64,000 nucleotides of DNA from DATGPD01 sp041398565 (GTDB lineage Bacteria > Planctomycetota > UBA1135 > UBA2386), in assembly GCA_041398565.1 (NCBI GenBank), contig JAWKUN010000004.1:930001-994000 (forward strand), in the 5' to 3' direction. Positions 1 to 7,428 of this stretch are shown here, piece by piece (the stretch's first letter is position 1; the number at the start of each line of letters is the position of its first letter). The notes under the pieces were generated by a model. That model worked only from the letters and a program-made list of their open reading frames with translations, was not told where the DNA came from and did not search any database. Both the position numbers and the translations under genes were made by a program.

Positions 1-845
1 GCCACGGACACGAAGGGTGCCGCGACCCGCGCGTGCGGCTGCTCGAACGAAACCGGCTGGGCGCTGTCGTGCACCGTCAGCGCCGCCGGCTCGGTGCGCT
101 CGCCCTTGCGCGTGAAGGCGTGGGCACAGGTTTCCTCGACGACGCCGCGGTCGAGTCCACCGAGCACGACCAGCGTGGTGTGCTCTGGTCGCACGCGAGC
201 GTCGAACCAGGCGCGCAGCGTCGCGGCGTCCAACGCCTCCATCTCGGCGGGCACGCCGAAGGCCTGCTTGCCGGCCGGCGTGCCCTTGCACAGCGTGCGG
301 CGGGCGTTCTCGATCGACAGCGGGCCGGGTACCACGTGCAGGAAGTCGTCCGCCCACATCCGTGCGCGCGCCTTGGCGCGCGCCACGAGGTCGTCGTCGA
401 AGGAGAGCTCGCCGCCGAGGAAACGCGACAGCTCCGCGAGCCGCGCCGCGAGCTCCGCGCGCGGGCAGGTGACGGCGAACACCGTGCCGGGGCCGGTGGT
501 CTTCACGCTCCAGCGCTCGGTCTCGGGGCGCGCCTCCTGGGTGAGCGTCACCAGCGTGTTCAGCACGTGGGTGATACCCGTCTGGCCCGCCGGATCGTGC
601 CATTGCCCGACACGCACCACGGCGACGACGGTGGCATGTGACGCCTGCGGCACCTCCACCACCCGGTAGCGCAGTCCGCTCGCCGCCGCCGTGAAACCGA
701 GGTCCTCGTCGACGCGCTCGCGCTCGAGCGACGGCTGCGGCACCTGGGCGGCGGCGACCCCGGCGAACACCACCGCCACGACCAGGTCGCGAACCGACCC
801 AAGCCGTCGCGACCACCGCCGCCCGTTTCGATCCGCACGTGTCAT
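1..845 (-). CDS. M16 (insulinase)-like zinc protease homologue, zinc motif lost, 3' end outside window
   Basis: This is the N-terminal 281 residues of a gene that continues past the left edge, so no stop codon is visible. It starts with an ATG at 845 and an N-terminal hydrophobic stretch (about residues 19-33) that looks like a signal peptide or anchor ending near AAAQ. The next part fits the M16 N-terminal fold: GLRYRVVEVP, then VGQWHDPAGQTGITHVLNTL. Active M16 proteases carry HxxEH at this point. Here the positions read H93, N96 and T97, so the catalytic Glu and second zinc His are absent. This resembles the non-catalytic partner subunits of M16 pairs; the active partner could lie outside the window. 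It lies 28 nt downstream of the ABC ATPase gene on the same strand, probably in one transcript. The family assignment is fairly sure and the loss of activity is inferred. Confidence 0.72.
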   Translation of the reverse strand, partial: MTRADRNGRRWSRRLGSVRDLVVAVVFAGVAAAQVPQPSLERERVDEDLGFTAAASGLRYRVVEVPQASHATVVAVVRVGQWHDPAGQTGITHVLNTLVTLTQEARPETERWSVKTTGPGTVFAVTCPRAELAARLAELSRFLGGELSFDDDLVARAKARARMWADDFLHVVPGPLSIENARRTLCKGTPAGKQAFGVPAEMEALDAATLRAWFDARVRPEHTTLVVLGGLDRGVVEETCAHAFTRKGERTEPAALTVHDSAQPVSFEQPHARVAAPFVSV

Positions 846-873
846 GGCCGTCGTCCTCTGCTCCTCGGTTTCC

Positions 874-2250
874 TCATGTCGAATCCGGCGTCTCCAGGGG
901 TCGCAGCACCCCGTGTTCGAGCACCAGCACCCGATGCGCCACCGCCGCTGCCAAGCCGCGGTCGTGCGTGATCAGCAGGCACGCCGCAGCACGCACCGAG
1001 GCCTGGTCCAGCACGGTAGCCAGCACCGTGGCCGCGGTCGACGCGTCGAGCGACGCCGTCGGCTCGTCCAGGATCAGGAGTCGGGGGGCGACGGTCAACG
1101 CGCGCAACAACGCGGCGCGACGGCGTTGTCCTCCCGAAAGGGCCGACGCCGTCCGTTCGAGGTCGGCCGGCGTGAGCGCCAGCCCGCGGGCCAGGTCGAG
1201 TGCCGCACCCCGCGAGGCGGCGGTCTCGCGCACGAGCGACGCCAGGGTGCGCCCCGGCGTCAGCGAAGCGTAGGCGTCTTGGAACAGGAGCTGGCCGGCA
1301 GCGCGCCGGTTCGAGCCACCGCACCGCTCGAGCCTGCCGGCACTCGGCGCCAGCAACCCCACCAGCACCGCCGCCAAGGTCGTCTTGCCGGCACCGGATG
1401 GCCCGAGCACGGCGACGAGCTCGCCGGCATGCAGGTCGAGATCGACGCCGCGCAGCACCGGCCGGCGCCCGCGCTGCGCCTCGAGCCCGCGCGCGCGGAG
1501 AACGACCTGCTCCGGCGACGGCACCTCCGGCCGCGCCGGCCAGCGCACGCACGCCGGCGCGCCACGTTCGACGCCGGCCGACGAGTAGGTCCACAGCTCG
1601 GCCGAAAGGGCGCGGGCGAACTCGAGGTCGTGGGTCGCCAGCAACACGGCGGCACCGGCTGCCATGCGGGCGCGCAAGGCGGCCGCGAGCAGATCGCGCC
1701 GCGCCTCGTCCAGGCTGGCAGTCGGCTCGTCGAGCACCAGCAAGCGCGCCGGGCGCGCCAGCGCCAACGCCAGCAGCGCCCGCTGCGCCTGTCCGCCCGA
1801 CACCTCGTGCGGATAGCGCGCCAGCACGTCGTGCGCGTCGGGCTCGTCGAGGGCGCGCAGCGCGGCGACGCACGCGTCGGCGCCGACCCCGCTCGCCTCG
1901 ACGAGCTGCACCCCGAGCCGGACGACCGGGTCGAAGGCCGCGCGCGCGTCCTGGGGTACGAAAGCCACGTCCGCGCGCAGCCATTGCCGACTTGCCGCCG
2001 TGCCAGCGTCCGGCAAGGGACCGCCGGCGAAGCGACGCCCACCCGCGATCGTCACCGCCGGCGGAGCTGCCACCCCGAGCAGTGCGGCCAGCGCCGTCGT
2101 CTTGCCGACTCCGGACGGTCCGAGCCAGGCGAGGGCGGCGCCGGCCTCGAGGCGCATCGGCGGCAGACGAAGGTGCAGGTCGGCAGAGTGCCGGACGACC
2201 TCGAGGGGATCGGTCTCCAGCACCACCTGGTGGAACGTCTGCCCGCGCAT
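874..2250 (-). CDS. Fused double-ATPase ABC transporter protein (Dpp/Opp-like)
   Basis: 458 residues containing two ATP-binding cassettes in one chain. Cassette 1 has Walker A GPSGVGKTT (residues 44-52), signature VSGGQ (150-154) and Walker B LLVLDEP (170-176). Cassette 2 has GPSGAGKTT (283-291), LSGGQ (371-375) and LLILDEP (391-397). Each cassette is short (about 220 residues), as in the fused forms of DppD/DppF-type importers of peptides or nickel. I chose the ATG at 2250, where similarity begins; the frame is open further upstream but that part is compositionally odd. No permease or substrate-binding gene is visible in the window, so the transported substrate cannot be named. The M16-like gene follows 28 nt downstream. 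The divergent TlpA-like gene begins about 200 bp away. Confidence 0.85.
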   Translation of the reverse strand: MRGQTFHQVVLETDPLEVVRHSADLHLRLPPMRLEAGAALAWLGPSGVGKTTALAALLGVAAPPAVTIAGGRRFAGGPLPDAGTAASRQWLRADVAFVPQDARAAFDPVVRLGVQLVEASGVGADACVAALRALDEPDAHDVLARYPHEVSGGQAQRALLALALARPARLLVLDEPTASLDEARRDLLAAALRARMAAGAAVLLATHDLEFARALSAELWTYSSAGVERGAPACVRWPARPEVPSPEQVVLRARGLEAQRGRRPVLRGVDLDLHAGELVAVLGPSGAGKTTLAAVLVGLLAPSAGRLERCGGSNRRAAGQLLFQDAYASLTPGRTLASLVRETAASRGAALDLARGLALTPADLERTASALSGGQRRRAALLRALTVAPRLLILDEPTASLDASTAATVLATVLDQASVRAAACLLITHDRGLAAAVAHRVLVLEHGVLRPLETPDST

Positions 2251-2447
2251 GTCGGGCGACGAGATTAGAGCGCGGCGCCGGCGCCCGCGACGGGAAGGAC
2301 GCCCTGCCGGGCCGCGTGCTCGGGCGGGCACCTCGCCCCCCGACCGACCACGCCGCGATTTCGACCCACTCGCGGTGCACGCTCACGAATCGTCCGGGCT
2401 AACGTGGACGCCGCCGTTCGCGCCCGCGACCGCTTTCGAGCACCCCG

Positions 2448-3605
2448 ATGTCCAACCTGCGCCGCCCCGTCGCCTCGCCGTTCCTCCTCCTTTCCCTCGC
2501 CTGCGCTGCGTTCTGCGGCGGAGCGCCGGGGCAAGAGTCGGCCCCACCGCGCACCCTCCTGCAACTGCGGCAAGGGTTCGCGGCACGCATGGACGCAGCT
2601 CGCAAGTCGGACGGCGCCCGCGAGGCCCAGCTGAAGGTGCTCGCCGAGCAGGCGCGCGAACTCGAGAGCTTCCTCGAGCACGAGGCCAAGGGCGACGACG
2701 TGTTCAACGGCCGGCTGATGCTGGTCGACACCTTCCTCGCGCTCGGCCAGGCCGACGCCGCCAAGACGGCTCTTGCCGGGTTCAAGCCCGACAAGACGCC
2801 CGCCCTGGCCCTGGTCGCCGCGGCACAGCTGGCACAGATGCTCGGCGAAGACGACCAACGCCGCCGCTTCGTCGACGCGGCCATCGCCAAGCCGGCACCG
2901 TTCGAGGAACGCATGGCCCTGGGGATGCACCTGTTGACGGTGCTGCGCGAGGTCGACAAGGGTGATCGGATCTTCGCCGACGCCTTCGCCGCCGCCAAGG
3001 ACGACGAACAGCGGGCCCGGGTGCGCTGGTATCAGGTAGCCGCGCTGCGGGAACGCGAAGATCGCGCCGACGACGCCTACTACAAGGCCCTCGACGCCCT
3101 GGCCAAGGAGTTCCCCGACACCGAGTTCGGCAGCATCGCGCGCGACCGCATCGCCGCTGCCGAGCACGCGCCCGGCAAGCCACCGGTACCCCTACACCTC
3201 GTCACCACCAAGGGCGAGAAGCTGAGCTTGCGCGACCTCGAGGGCAAGGTCGTGATCCTCGACTTCTGGGCGTCGTGGTCGGACGCGGCCCCGAGCATCG
3301 AGCGTTTCCTGCAAGGTCTGCAGGAGAAGTACGGCGATCAGGGCCTGCGCATCGTCGGCATCTCGATGGACGACGTGCGGGCCGAGTACGAGGCCTTCGT
3401 CGACCGCACCAAGCCGAGCTGGCCGCAGGTGTTCGACGGGCGCGGTGTGATGACCGCCCCGGCGCTGCGCTACAACATCGAGGCGCCGCCCAGCGTCATG
3501 GTGATCGACCGCACCGGCCGCATCGTCGCGCACAACCTGCTGCCGATCGGCGAGGAAGAGCAGAGCCGCGTCGAAGGCATGGTGAAGGAAGCGCTGGCGC
3601 GCTGA
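2448..3605 (+). CDS. Secreted TlpA/ResA-like thioredoxin-fold protein lacking the CxxC
   Basis: 385 residues. An N-terminal signal peptide (about residues 8-28) precedes a helical, tetratricopeptide-like region (about 35-235) and a C-terminal thioredoxin fold of the TlpA/ResA/AhpC type. The latter is recognised by KGEKLSLRDLEGKVVILDFW, then GLRIVGISMD, the cis-Pro segment IEAPPSVMVIDRTG and a closing helix. Active members have WCxxC directly after the FWA strand. Here the segment is FWASWSDAAP, so the two cysteine positions are S278 and A281. The protein therefore cannot act as a dithiol oxidoreductase and may be a binding or scaffold version. The stop codon overlaps the first copy of the 184-bp tandem repeat. 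The fold call is firm and the role unknown. Confidence 0.82.
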   Translation: MSNLRRPVASPFLLLSLACAAFCGGAPGQESAPPRTLLQLRQGFAARMDAARKSDGAREAQLKVLAEQARELESFLEHEAKGDDVFNGRLMLVDTFLALGQADAAKTALAGFKPDKTPALALVAAAQLAQMLGEDDQRRRFVDAAIAKPAPFEERMALGMHLLTVLREVDKGDRIFADAFAAAKDDEQRARVRWYQVAALREREDRADDAYYKALDALAKEFPDTEFGSIARDRIAAAEHAPGKPPVPLHLVTTKGEKLSLRDLEGKVVILDFWASWSDAAPSIERFLQGLQEKYGDQGLRIVGISMDDVRAEYEAFVDRTKPSWPQVFDGRGVMTAPALRYNIEAPPSVMVIDRTGRIVAHNLLPIGEEEQSRVEGMVKEALAR

Positions 3606-4336
3606 GCTGCAAGGGCTGCGAATCGTCGCGGCGGGGGCGAATTCGGCCGTGTTGTTCCGTTGCCACAGAGCTGACCAGGCCACGCCCGAGCAGCCCTGGA
3701 AGCTCCAAGCAACAACAGCGCCGGCGGCCCCCTCTGGTCGGCGCTGCGCCGACATCAACCCTTTGGGTTGCGGCCGCCGGCCGCGCTGAGCTGCAAGGGC
3801 TGCGAATCGTCGCGGCAGGCGCGAATTCGGCCGTGTTGTTCCGTTGCCACAGAGCTGACCAGGCCACGCCCGAGCAGCCCTGGAAGCTCCAGGCAACAAC
3901 TGCGCCGGCGGCCCCCTCTGGTCGGCGCTGCGCCGACATCAACCCTTTGGGTTGCGGCCGCCGGCCGCGCTGAGCTGCAAGGGCTGCGAATCGTCGCGGC
4001 GGGCGCGAAGTCGGCCGTGTTGTTCCGTTGCCACAGAGCTGACCAGGCCACGCCCGAGCAGCCCTGGAAGCTCCAAGCAACAACAGCGCCGGCGGCCCCC
4101 TCTGGTCGGCGCTGCGCCGACATCAACCCTTTGGGTTGCGGCCGCCGGCCGCGCTGAGCTGCAAGGGCTGCGAATCGTCGCGGCGGGCGCGAAGTCGGCC
4201 GTGTTGTTCCGTTGCCACAGAGCTGACCAGGCCACGCCCGAGCAGCCCTGGAAGCTCCAGGCTACAACAGCGCCGGCGGCCCCCTCTGGTCGGCGCTGCG
4301 CCGACATCAACCCTTTGGGTTGCGGCCGCCGGCCGC
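3601..4336. repeat. Four tandem copies of a 184-bp repeat
   Basis: Copies begin at 3601, 3785, 3969 and 4153, exactly 184 bp apart, and six bases of a fifth copy follow at 4337. Copies differ at only a few positions, for example GAATTC in copies 1 and 2 versus GAAGTC in 3 and 4, and AAGC, AGGC, AAGC, AGGC in the four copies after CTCC. Each unit holds two perfect small hairpins; in copy 1 these are 3737-3753 (7-bp stem, loop CTG) and 3756-3770 (6-bp stem, loop TTT), followed by a near-palindromic GC-rich stretch. All frames are nearly free of stops, but 184 is not a multiple of 3, so the frame shifts each copy and coding is unlikely. The array fills the space between two convergent genes. Confidence 0.95.
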
Positions 4337-4360
4337 GCTGAGACCCACTTGCCGGGGGCG

Positions 4361-5509
4361 TCACTCGGCGGCGGCGTCGCCCTGGCGCGCGTGCACGAGG
4401 AGCGTGCCGATGAACAGGACCAGCACGAACGTCGCTCCCTCGCCAGCCAGAGCCGCGGCTGCACACGCCGGCAGCAAGGCGTTGATCCCCGCCCCGTTGT
4501 GCGCGAACTGCATCAGCGCCAGGGTGCACAGGAGCAGCAGCACCAAGCTCGGGTGCAGGCGACGACCGCTCACGTGGGCGCCGCCGTGGAACAGCAGGCG
4601 CAGGCCTCCGACCACCATCAGCAACCCCAGCAGGGCCGCTCGCGGCCACGACGCTGGCAGGTAGCCGAAGGCCGAGGCCGTGGGCAAGGTGCGCGCGACC
4701 CCGTGCGCGTCGAGCGCGTACAACACGAGCGAACTCGCCGCCATCCCCACCGCCCCGAGGCAGAACCATGGCCACGAGCGACGCGCCAGCGCCACGAGCA
4801 TCCCGCGGCCGATGCGGCGTCCGCGGCGCAACACCCGCACCCAGCGCCACGCCTGCACCACCGCAGCGAGGGTCACGAACGCGGCCGGCACCAGCAGCAG
4901 CAGGCTGGCGCGCGACAGGGCGGCCGCGGCCACTGCGTAGGCGGCGCCGGTGAGGGCGGCGACCACCACCAGCAGCAGTGCCCGCGCCGGGCGCGGACCG
5001 CGACGCCGGACCATCACCGTCAGCGCGTAGGTCGCGAGCAGCACCGTGGCCAGGAGGCCGAAGGCGCAGGCGAGAGGCTCCGGCCGCAGCACGCAGCCGT
5101 CGTCCACGACCGGCGGCAGCGACGACAAGAAAAGGCAGCCGAAGACGGCGGTCAAGCCACCGCGCGTGACGCTGAGCAGCAGGTAGAAGAGGCCGCCGAT
5201 GGCGAACATCAGCCACAACATCGACAGGCGCGCCCGCACCACGATGGAGCCGACGTCCTGACCTGCCTGGAGGCGCGCGCGGTCGGCCTCGTGCAGAGTC
5301 GCCGGGTAGAGAACGTGCGCGGCCAGGGCTGCCGGCTGGGGTGCTTCCCGCAAGGCCACGCTCGCCCGCAGGCGCTCCACCTCGGCGTCGGTAGGGGCGC
5401 GGCCGATCTGCACCCCGGCCACCAGACCCGGCAGGAGGACCGCCAGCAGCGAGAGCAGCGCACCGAACAAGCGTTGCGAGGCGGTGCGTGGGGCGCGGGC
5501 AGTCGTCAT
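4361..5509 (-). CDS. Multi-pass membrane protein of unknown function
   Basis: 382 residues with about nine hydrophobic segments, roughly at residues 14-34, 98-116, 118-135, 145-167, 175-197, 201-222, 250-270, 292-310 and 322-375. The loop between the first and second segments is long and contains PTDAEVERLRASVALRE. I recognise no catalytic motif and cannot place it in a transporter or glycosyltransferase family. It is convergent with the TlpA-like gene across the 184-bp repeats, and its stop at 4361 lies just beyond the repeat array. The ridA gene lies upstream on the same strand, 145 bp away. Confidence 0.7.
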   Translation of the reverse strand: MTTARAPRTASQRLFGALLSLLAVLLPGLVAGVQIGRAPTDAEVERLRASVALREAPQPAALAAHVLYPATLHEADRARLQAGQDVGSIVVRARLSMLWLMFAIGGLFYLLLSVTRGGLTAVFGCLFLSSLPPVVDDGCVLRPEPLACAFGLLATVLLATYALTVMVRRRGPRPARALLLVVVAALTGAAYAVAAAALSRASLLLLVPAAFVTLAAVVQAWRWVRVLRRGRRIGRGMLVALARRSWPWFCLGAVGMAASSLVLYALDAHGVARTLPTASAFGYLPASWPRAALLGLLMVVGGLRLLFHGGAHVSGRRLHPSLVLLLLCTLALMQFAHNGAGINALLPACAAAALAGEGATFVLVLFIGTLLVHARQGDAAAE

Positions 5510-5654
5510 CGCAACGCGCCAACGCGACGGATCGGGGCGAGGTTCGCTCGGCCGCCGGCGGCGGCGCCACGCGGCGTGGCCGCCGATCGCCCAGTTCGAC
5601 CGCGCACGCGTCAGGGACCGAGAAAACTAGGCTTCGCCTGGACCATGGATGCCC

Positions 5655-6044
5655 TCATCCACCGGAAGCGGCAATGGCAATACAGTCGATCTCCACGCTC
5701 GCGCCGAGCGGGAGCTCCTTCACCGCCACCGTCGCCCGGGCCGGCCGGTGGCCGGCGAAAGCCTTGTCGTAGACCGCGTTCATCGCCGCGAAGTCGGCCA
5801 TGGCCACCAGGTACACGGTGGTGCGCAGCACCTTGTCGAGGCCCGATCCGGCCGCCTGCAACACCGCTTGCAGGTTGCGCAGCGCCCGCTCGGTCTGCGC
5901 CGCGACGTCGCCATCGATCAGTTTGCCGACGGCCGGGTCGATGGCGACCTGCCCCGAGCAGAACACCAGGCCGCCGTGCACGATGGCCTGGCTGTAGGGA
6001 CCGATGGCTGCGGGAGCGCGGTCGGTGGCGACGACTCTGGTCAT
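5655..6044 (-). CDS. ridA: RidA family enamine/imine deaminase
   Basis: 129 residues, the normal length for RidA (YjgF/YER057c/UK114). These homotrimeric cytosolic proteins hydrolyse reactive enamine and imine intermediates such as 2-aminoacrylate, which are released by PLP enzymes. The family hallmarks are present: AIGPYSQAIVHGG near the N-terminus, FCSGQVAIDP, the central Q-T-x-x-A-L-x-N-L-x-x-V-L helix, and near the C-terminus PARATVAVKELPLGASVEID. In the last of these the Arg corresponds to the substrate carboxylate-binding residue. It lies 36 nt downstream of the CDP-alcohol phosphatidyltransferase on the same strand. Confidence 0.93.
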   Translation of the reverse strand: MTRVVATDRAPAAIGPYSQAIVHGGLVFCSGQVAIDPAVGKLIDGDVAAQTERALRNLQAVLQAAGSGLDKVLRTTVYLVAMADFAAMNAVYDKAFAGHRPARATVAVKELPLGASVEIDCIAIAASGG

Positions 6045-6080
6045 GGCAAGGCGCGAGGATGGATGCCCACCGCGACACTG

Positions 6081-6710
6081 TCAACCACGGCGGCTGGTTT
6101 CGCCGGGGTGCGGCGACGCGGAGCTCGCGCCCGGCGGGGCGCCGGTGAACTGCCGCCAGCCGTCGCGCACGTAGGCGATCGTGCTGAGCGCGACCACCGC
6201 CGCGAAGAGGGGCACGGCCACGCGCACCACCGAGTCACCGCCACCGACATTGATCCAGACCAGAAGCGCGAAGAGGAGGACGCTGGCGAATCGACCGTGC
6301 GCGCGGTGCACCACGTCGACGCTGCCGGCGCGATGCCGCACACCCAGGCAGCCTGCGAGCAGCAACAGGTCGCGCCCGAACACCAGGAGCAGGAACCACA
6401 GCGGGATCGGCGCATACGCCGGCGGCCCGCGGAAGGCGAAGAAGGTGAGCAACACGACTTGGGCCAGCTTGTCGGCGACCGCATCGAGCGTGGCACCGAG
6501 CTGGGTCTGCAGGTGCCAGCGGCGTGCCAGCCAACCGTCGACCAGGTCGGACACGCCGATGGCCAAGAGCACCACGACCGCCCACACGCGCGGCGGATCG
6601 AGCGGAGCTCCCGCGTCGTAGCGCTGCCGGCTCCATTCGGCCAAGCACCCCCACACGCCCACCAGCACCATGCGCAGCACGGTGATCGTGTTGGGGAGCG
6701 CGCGCAACAT
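6081..6710 (-). CDS. CDP-alcohol phosphatidyltransferase (PgsA-like)
   Basis: 209 residues with several membrane helices. The CDP-alcohol phosphotransferase signature D-G-x2-A-R-x8-G-x3-D-x3-D is complete: SDLVDGWLARRW, then GATLDAVADK. These Mg-dependent membrane enzymes join CDP-diacylglycerol to an alcohol such as glycerol-3-phosphate, or a related pair. The start at 6710 gives MLRALPNTITVLRMVLVGV, the typical PgsA opening; the longer open frame upstream overlaps a dispersed intergenic repeat (6730-6796) and is unlikely to be coding. The alcohol substrate is not certain from the sequence. It lies between coaD and ridA on the same strand. Confidence 0.85.
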   Translation of the reverse strand: MLRALPNTITVLRMVLVGVWGCLAEWSRQRYDAGAPLDPPRVWAVVVLLAIGVSDLVDGWLARRWHLQTQLGATLDAVADKLAQVVLLTFFAFRGPPAYAPIPLWFLLLVFGRDLLLLAGCLGVRHRAGSVDVVHRAHGRFASVLLFALLVWINVGGGDSVVRVAVPLFAAVVALSTIAYVRDGWRQFTGAPPGASSASPHPGETSRRG

Positions 6711-6729
6711 GCGCGAGCCCGCGTTCAGC

Positions 6730-6796
6730 GAGCCTGATTCCATCCGCTGCAAGGCTGGTGCGATGGCCGGTGATCTCCGTCGTCCGCGCATCCGGG
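6730..6796 (+). repeat. Dispersed intergenic repeat, copy 1
   Basis: About 67 bp between coaD and the phosphatidyltransferase gene. A second copy lies at 16280-16346 in the opposite orientation. By eye about three quarters of positions agree, including the core TCCGCTGCAA and CGATGG. Both copies are intergenic. Confidence 0.6.
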
Positions 6797-6833
6797 GGTT
6801 TCGGCTCACCGGCGTCGCTCCGGCCATCGCGGC

Positions 6834-7307
6834 TCAGCGTGGCAGCTTGGCGCGCAGCGCCTTCTCGACCGCCGGCGGCAGGTAGGCAGCGACGTCGCCG
6901 CCGTTGCGCACGACGTCCTTGATGAGCGACGAGGACACGTACGAGAACTGCAGGCTCGGCATCACGAACACCGTCTCCACCTTGGGGTTCAGATGGCGGT
7001 TGGTCAGCGCCATCTGGTACTCGTATTCGAAGTCCGACATCGTGCGCAGCCCGCGGATGATGACGTCGAAGCCGTGCTCGCGGCAGTAGTCGACCACCAG
7101 GCCGCGGAAGGTCACCACCTGCGCCCGAGCCGGTAGCACCTCGCGCAGCAGCGCCAGCCGCTCGTCGACGGTGAACACCGGCTGCTTGCTGATGTTCTCG
7201 GCAGCGGCCACGGTCACCGACTCGAACAAACGCAGCGCGCGGTCCACGAGATCGAGGTGGCCGTGGGTGACGGGATCGAAACTGCCGGGGTAGAGGGCGC
7301 GGACCAT
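6834..7307 (-). CDS. coaD: Phosphopantetheine adenylyltransferase
   Basis: 157 residues, the usual CoaD length. CoaD transfers AMP from ATP to 4'-phosphopantetheine, the penultimate step of coenzyme A synthesis, as a cytosolic hexamer. Visible signatures are the nucleotidyltransferase motif ALYPGSFDPVTHGHLDLV near the N-terminus, RGLRTMSDFEYEYQMA in the middle, and VSSSLIKDVVRNGGDVAAYL near the C-terminus. The ATG at 7307 is chosen because the conserved protein begins there. It is divergent from comEC, with about 120 bp between them, and upstream of the phosphatidyltransferase and ridA genes. Confidence 0.96.
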   Translation of the reverse strand: MVRALYPGSFDPVTHGHLDLVDRALRLFESVTVAAAENISKQPVFTVDERLALLREVLPARAQVVTFRGLVVDYCREHGFDVIIRGLRTMSDFEYEYQMALTNRHLNPKVETVFVMPSLQFSYVSSSLIKDVVRNGGDVAAYLPPAVEKALRAKLPR

Positions 7308-7428
7308 GGAGCCTTGGGCCGCGGGCAGCGGCAGCGGCAATGTAGCCGCACGGCGACGTGGCGGCCGCTGCGCGGCGGCGGAAATGACCGCGCGCCTACG
7401 ACCGCGGGCGTAACCGACGGCGCACCAC

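Noticed and set aside
842..2386. A 514-residue open frame on the minus strand in another frame over the ABC ATPase gene
   Set aside because: Its translation is Arg/Pro/Ala-rich without motifs, while the overlapping frame has two complete ATPase cassettes. Long antisense and alternate frames are common at this GC content.
3601..4336. The 184-bp repeats as a CRISPR array or a repeat-protein gene
   Set aside because: There are no short repeats with unique spacers and no cas genes. The period of 184 shifts the reading frame every copy.
6711..6827. A 39-residue N-terminal extension of the phosphatidyltransferase
   Set aside because: It coincides with a dispersed repeat and lacks similarity to the family. 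The typical start is at 6710.
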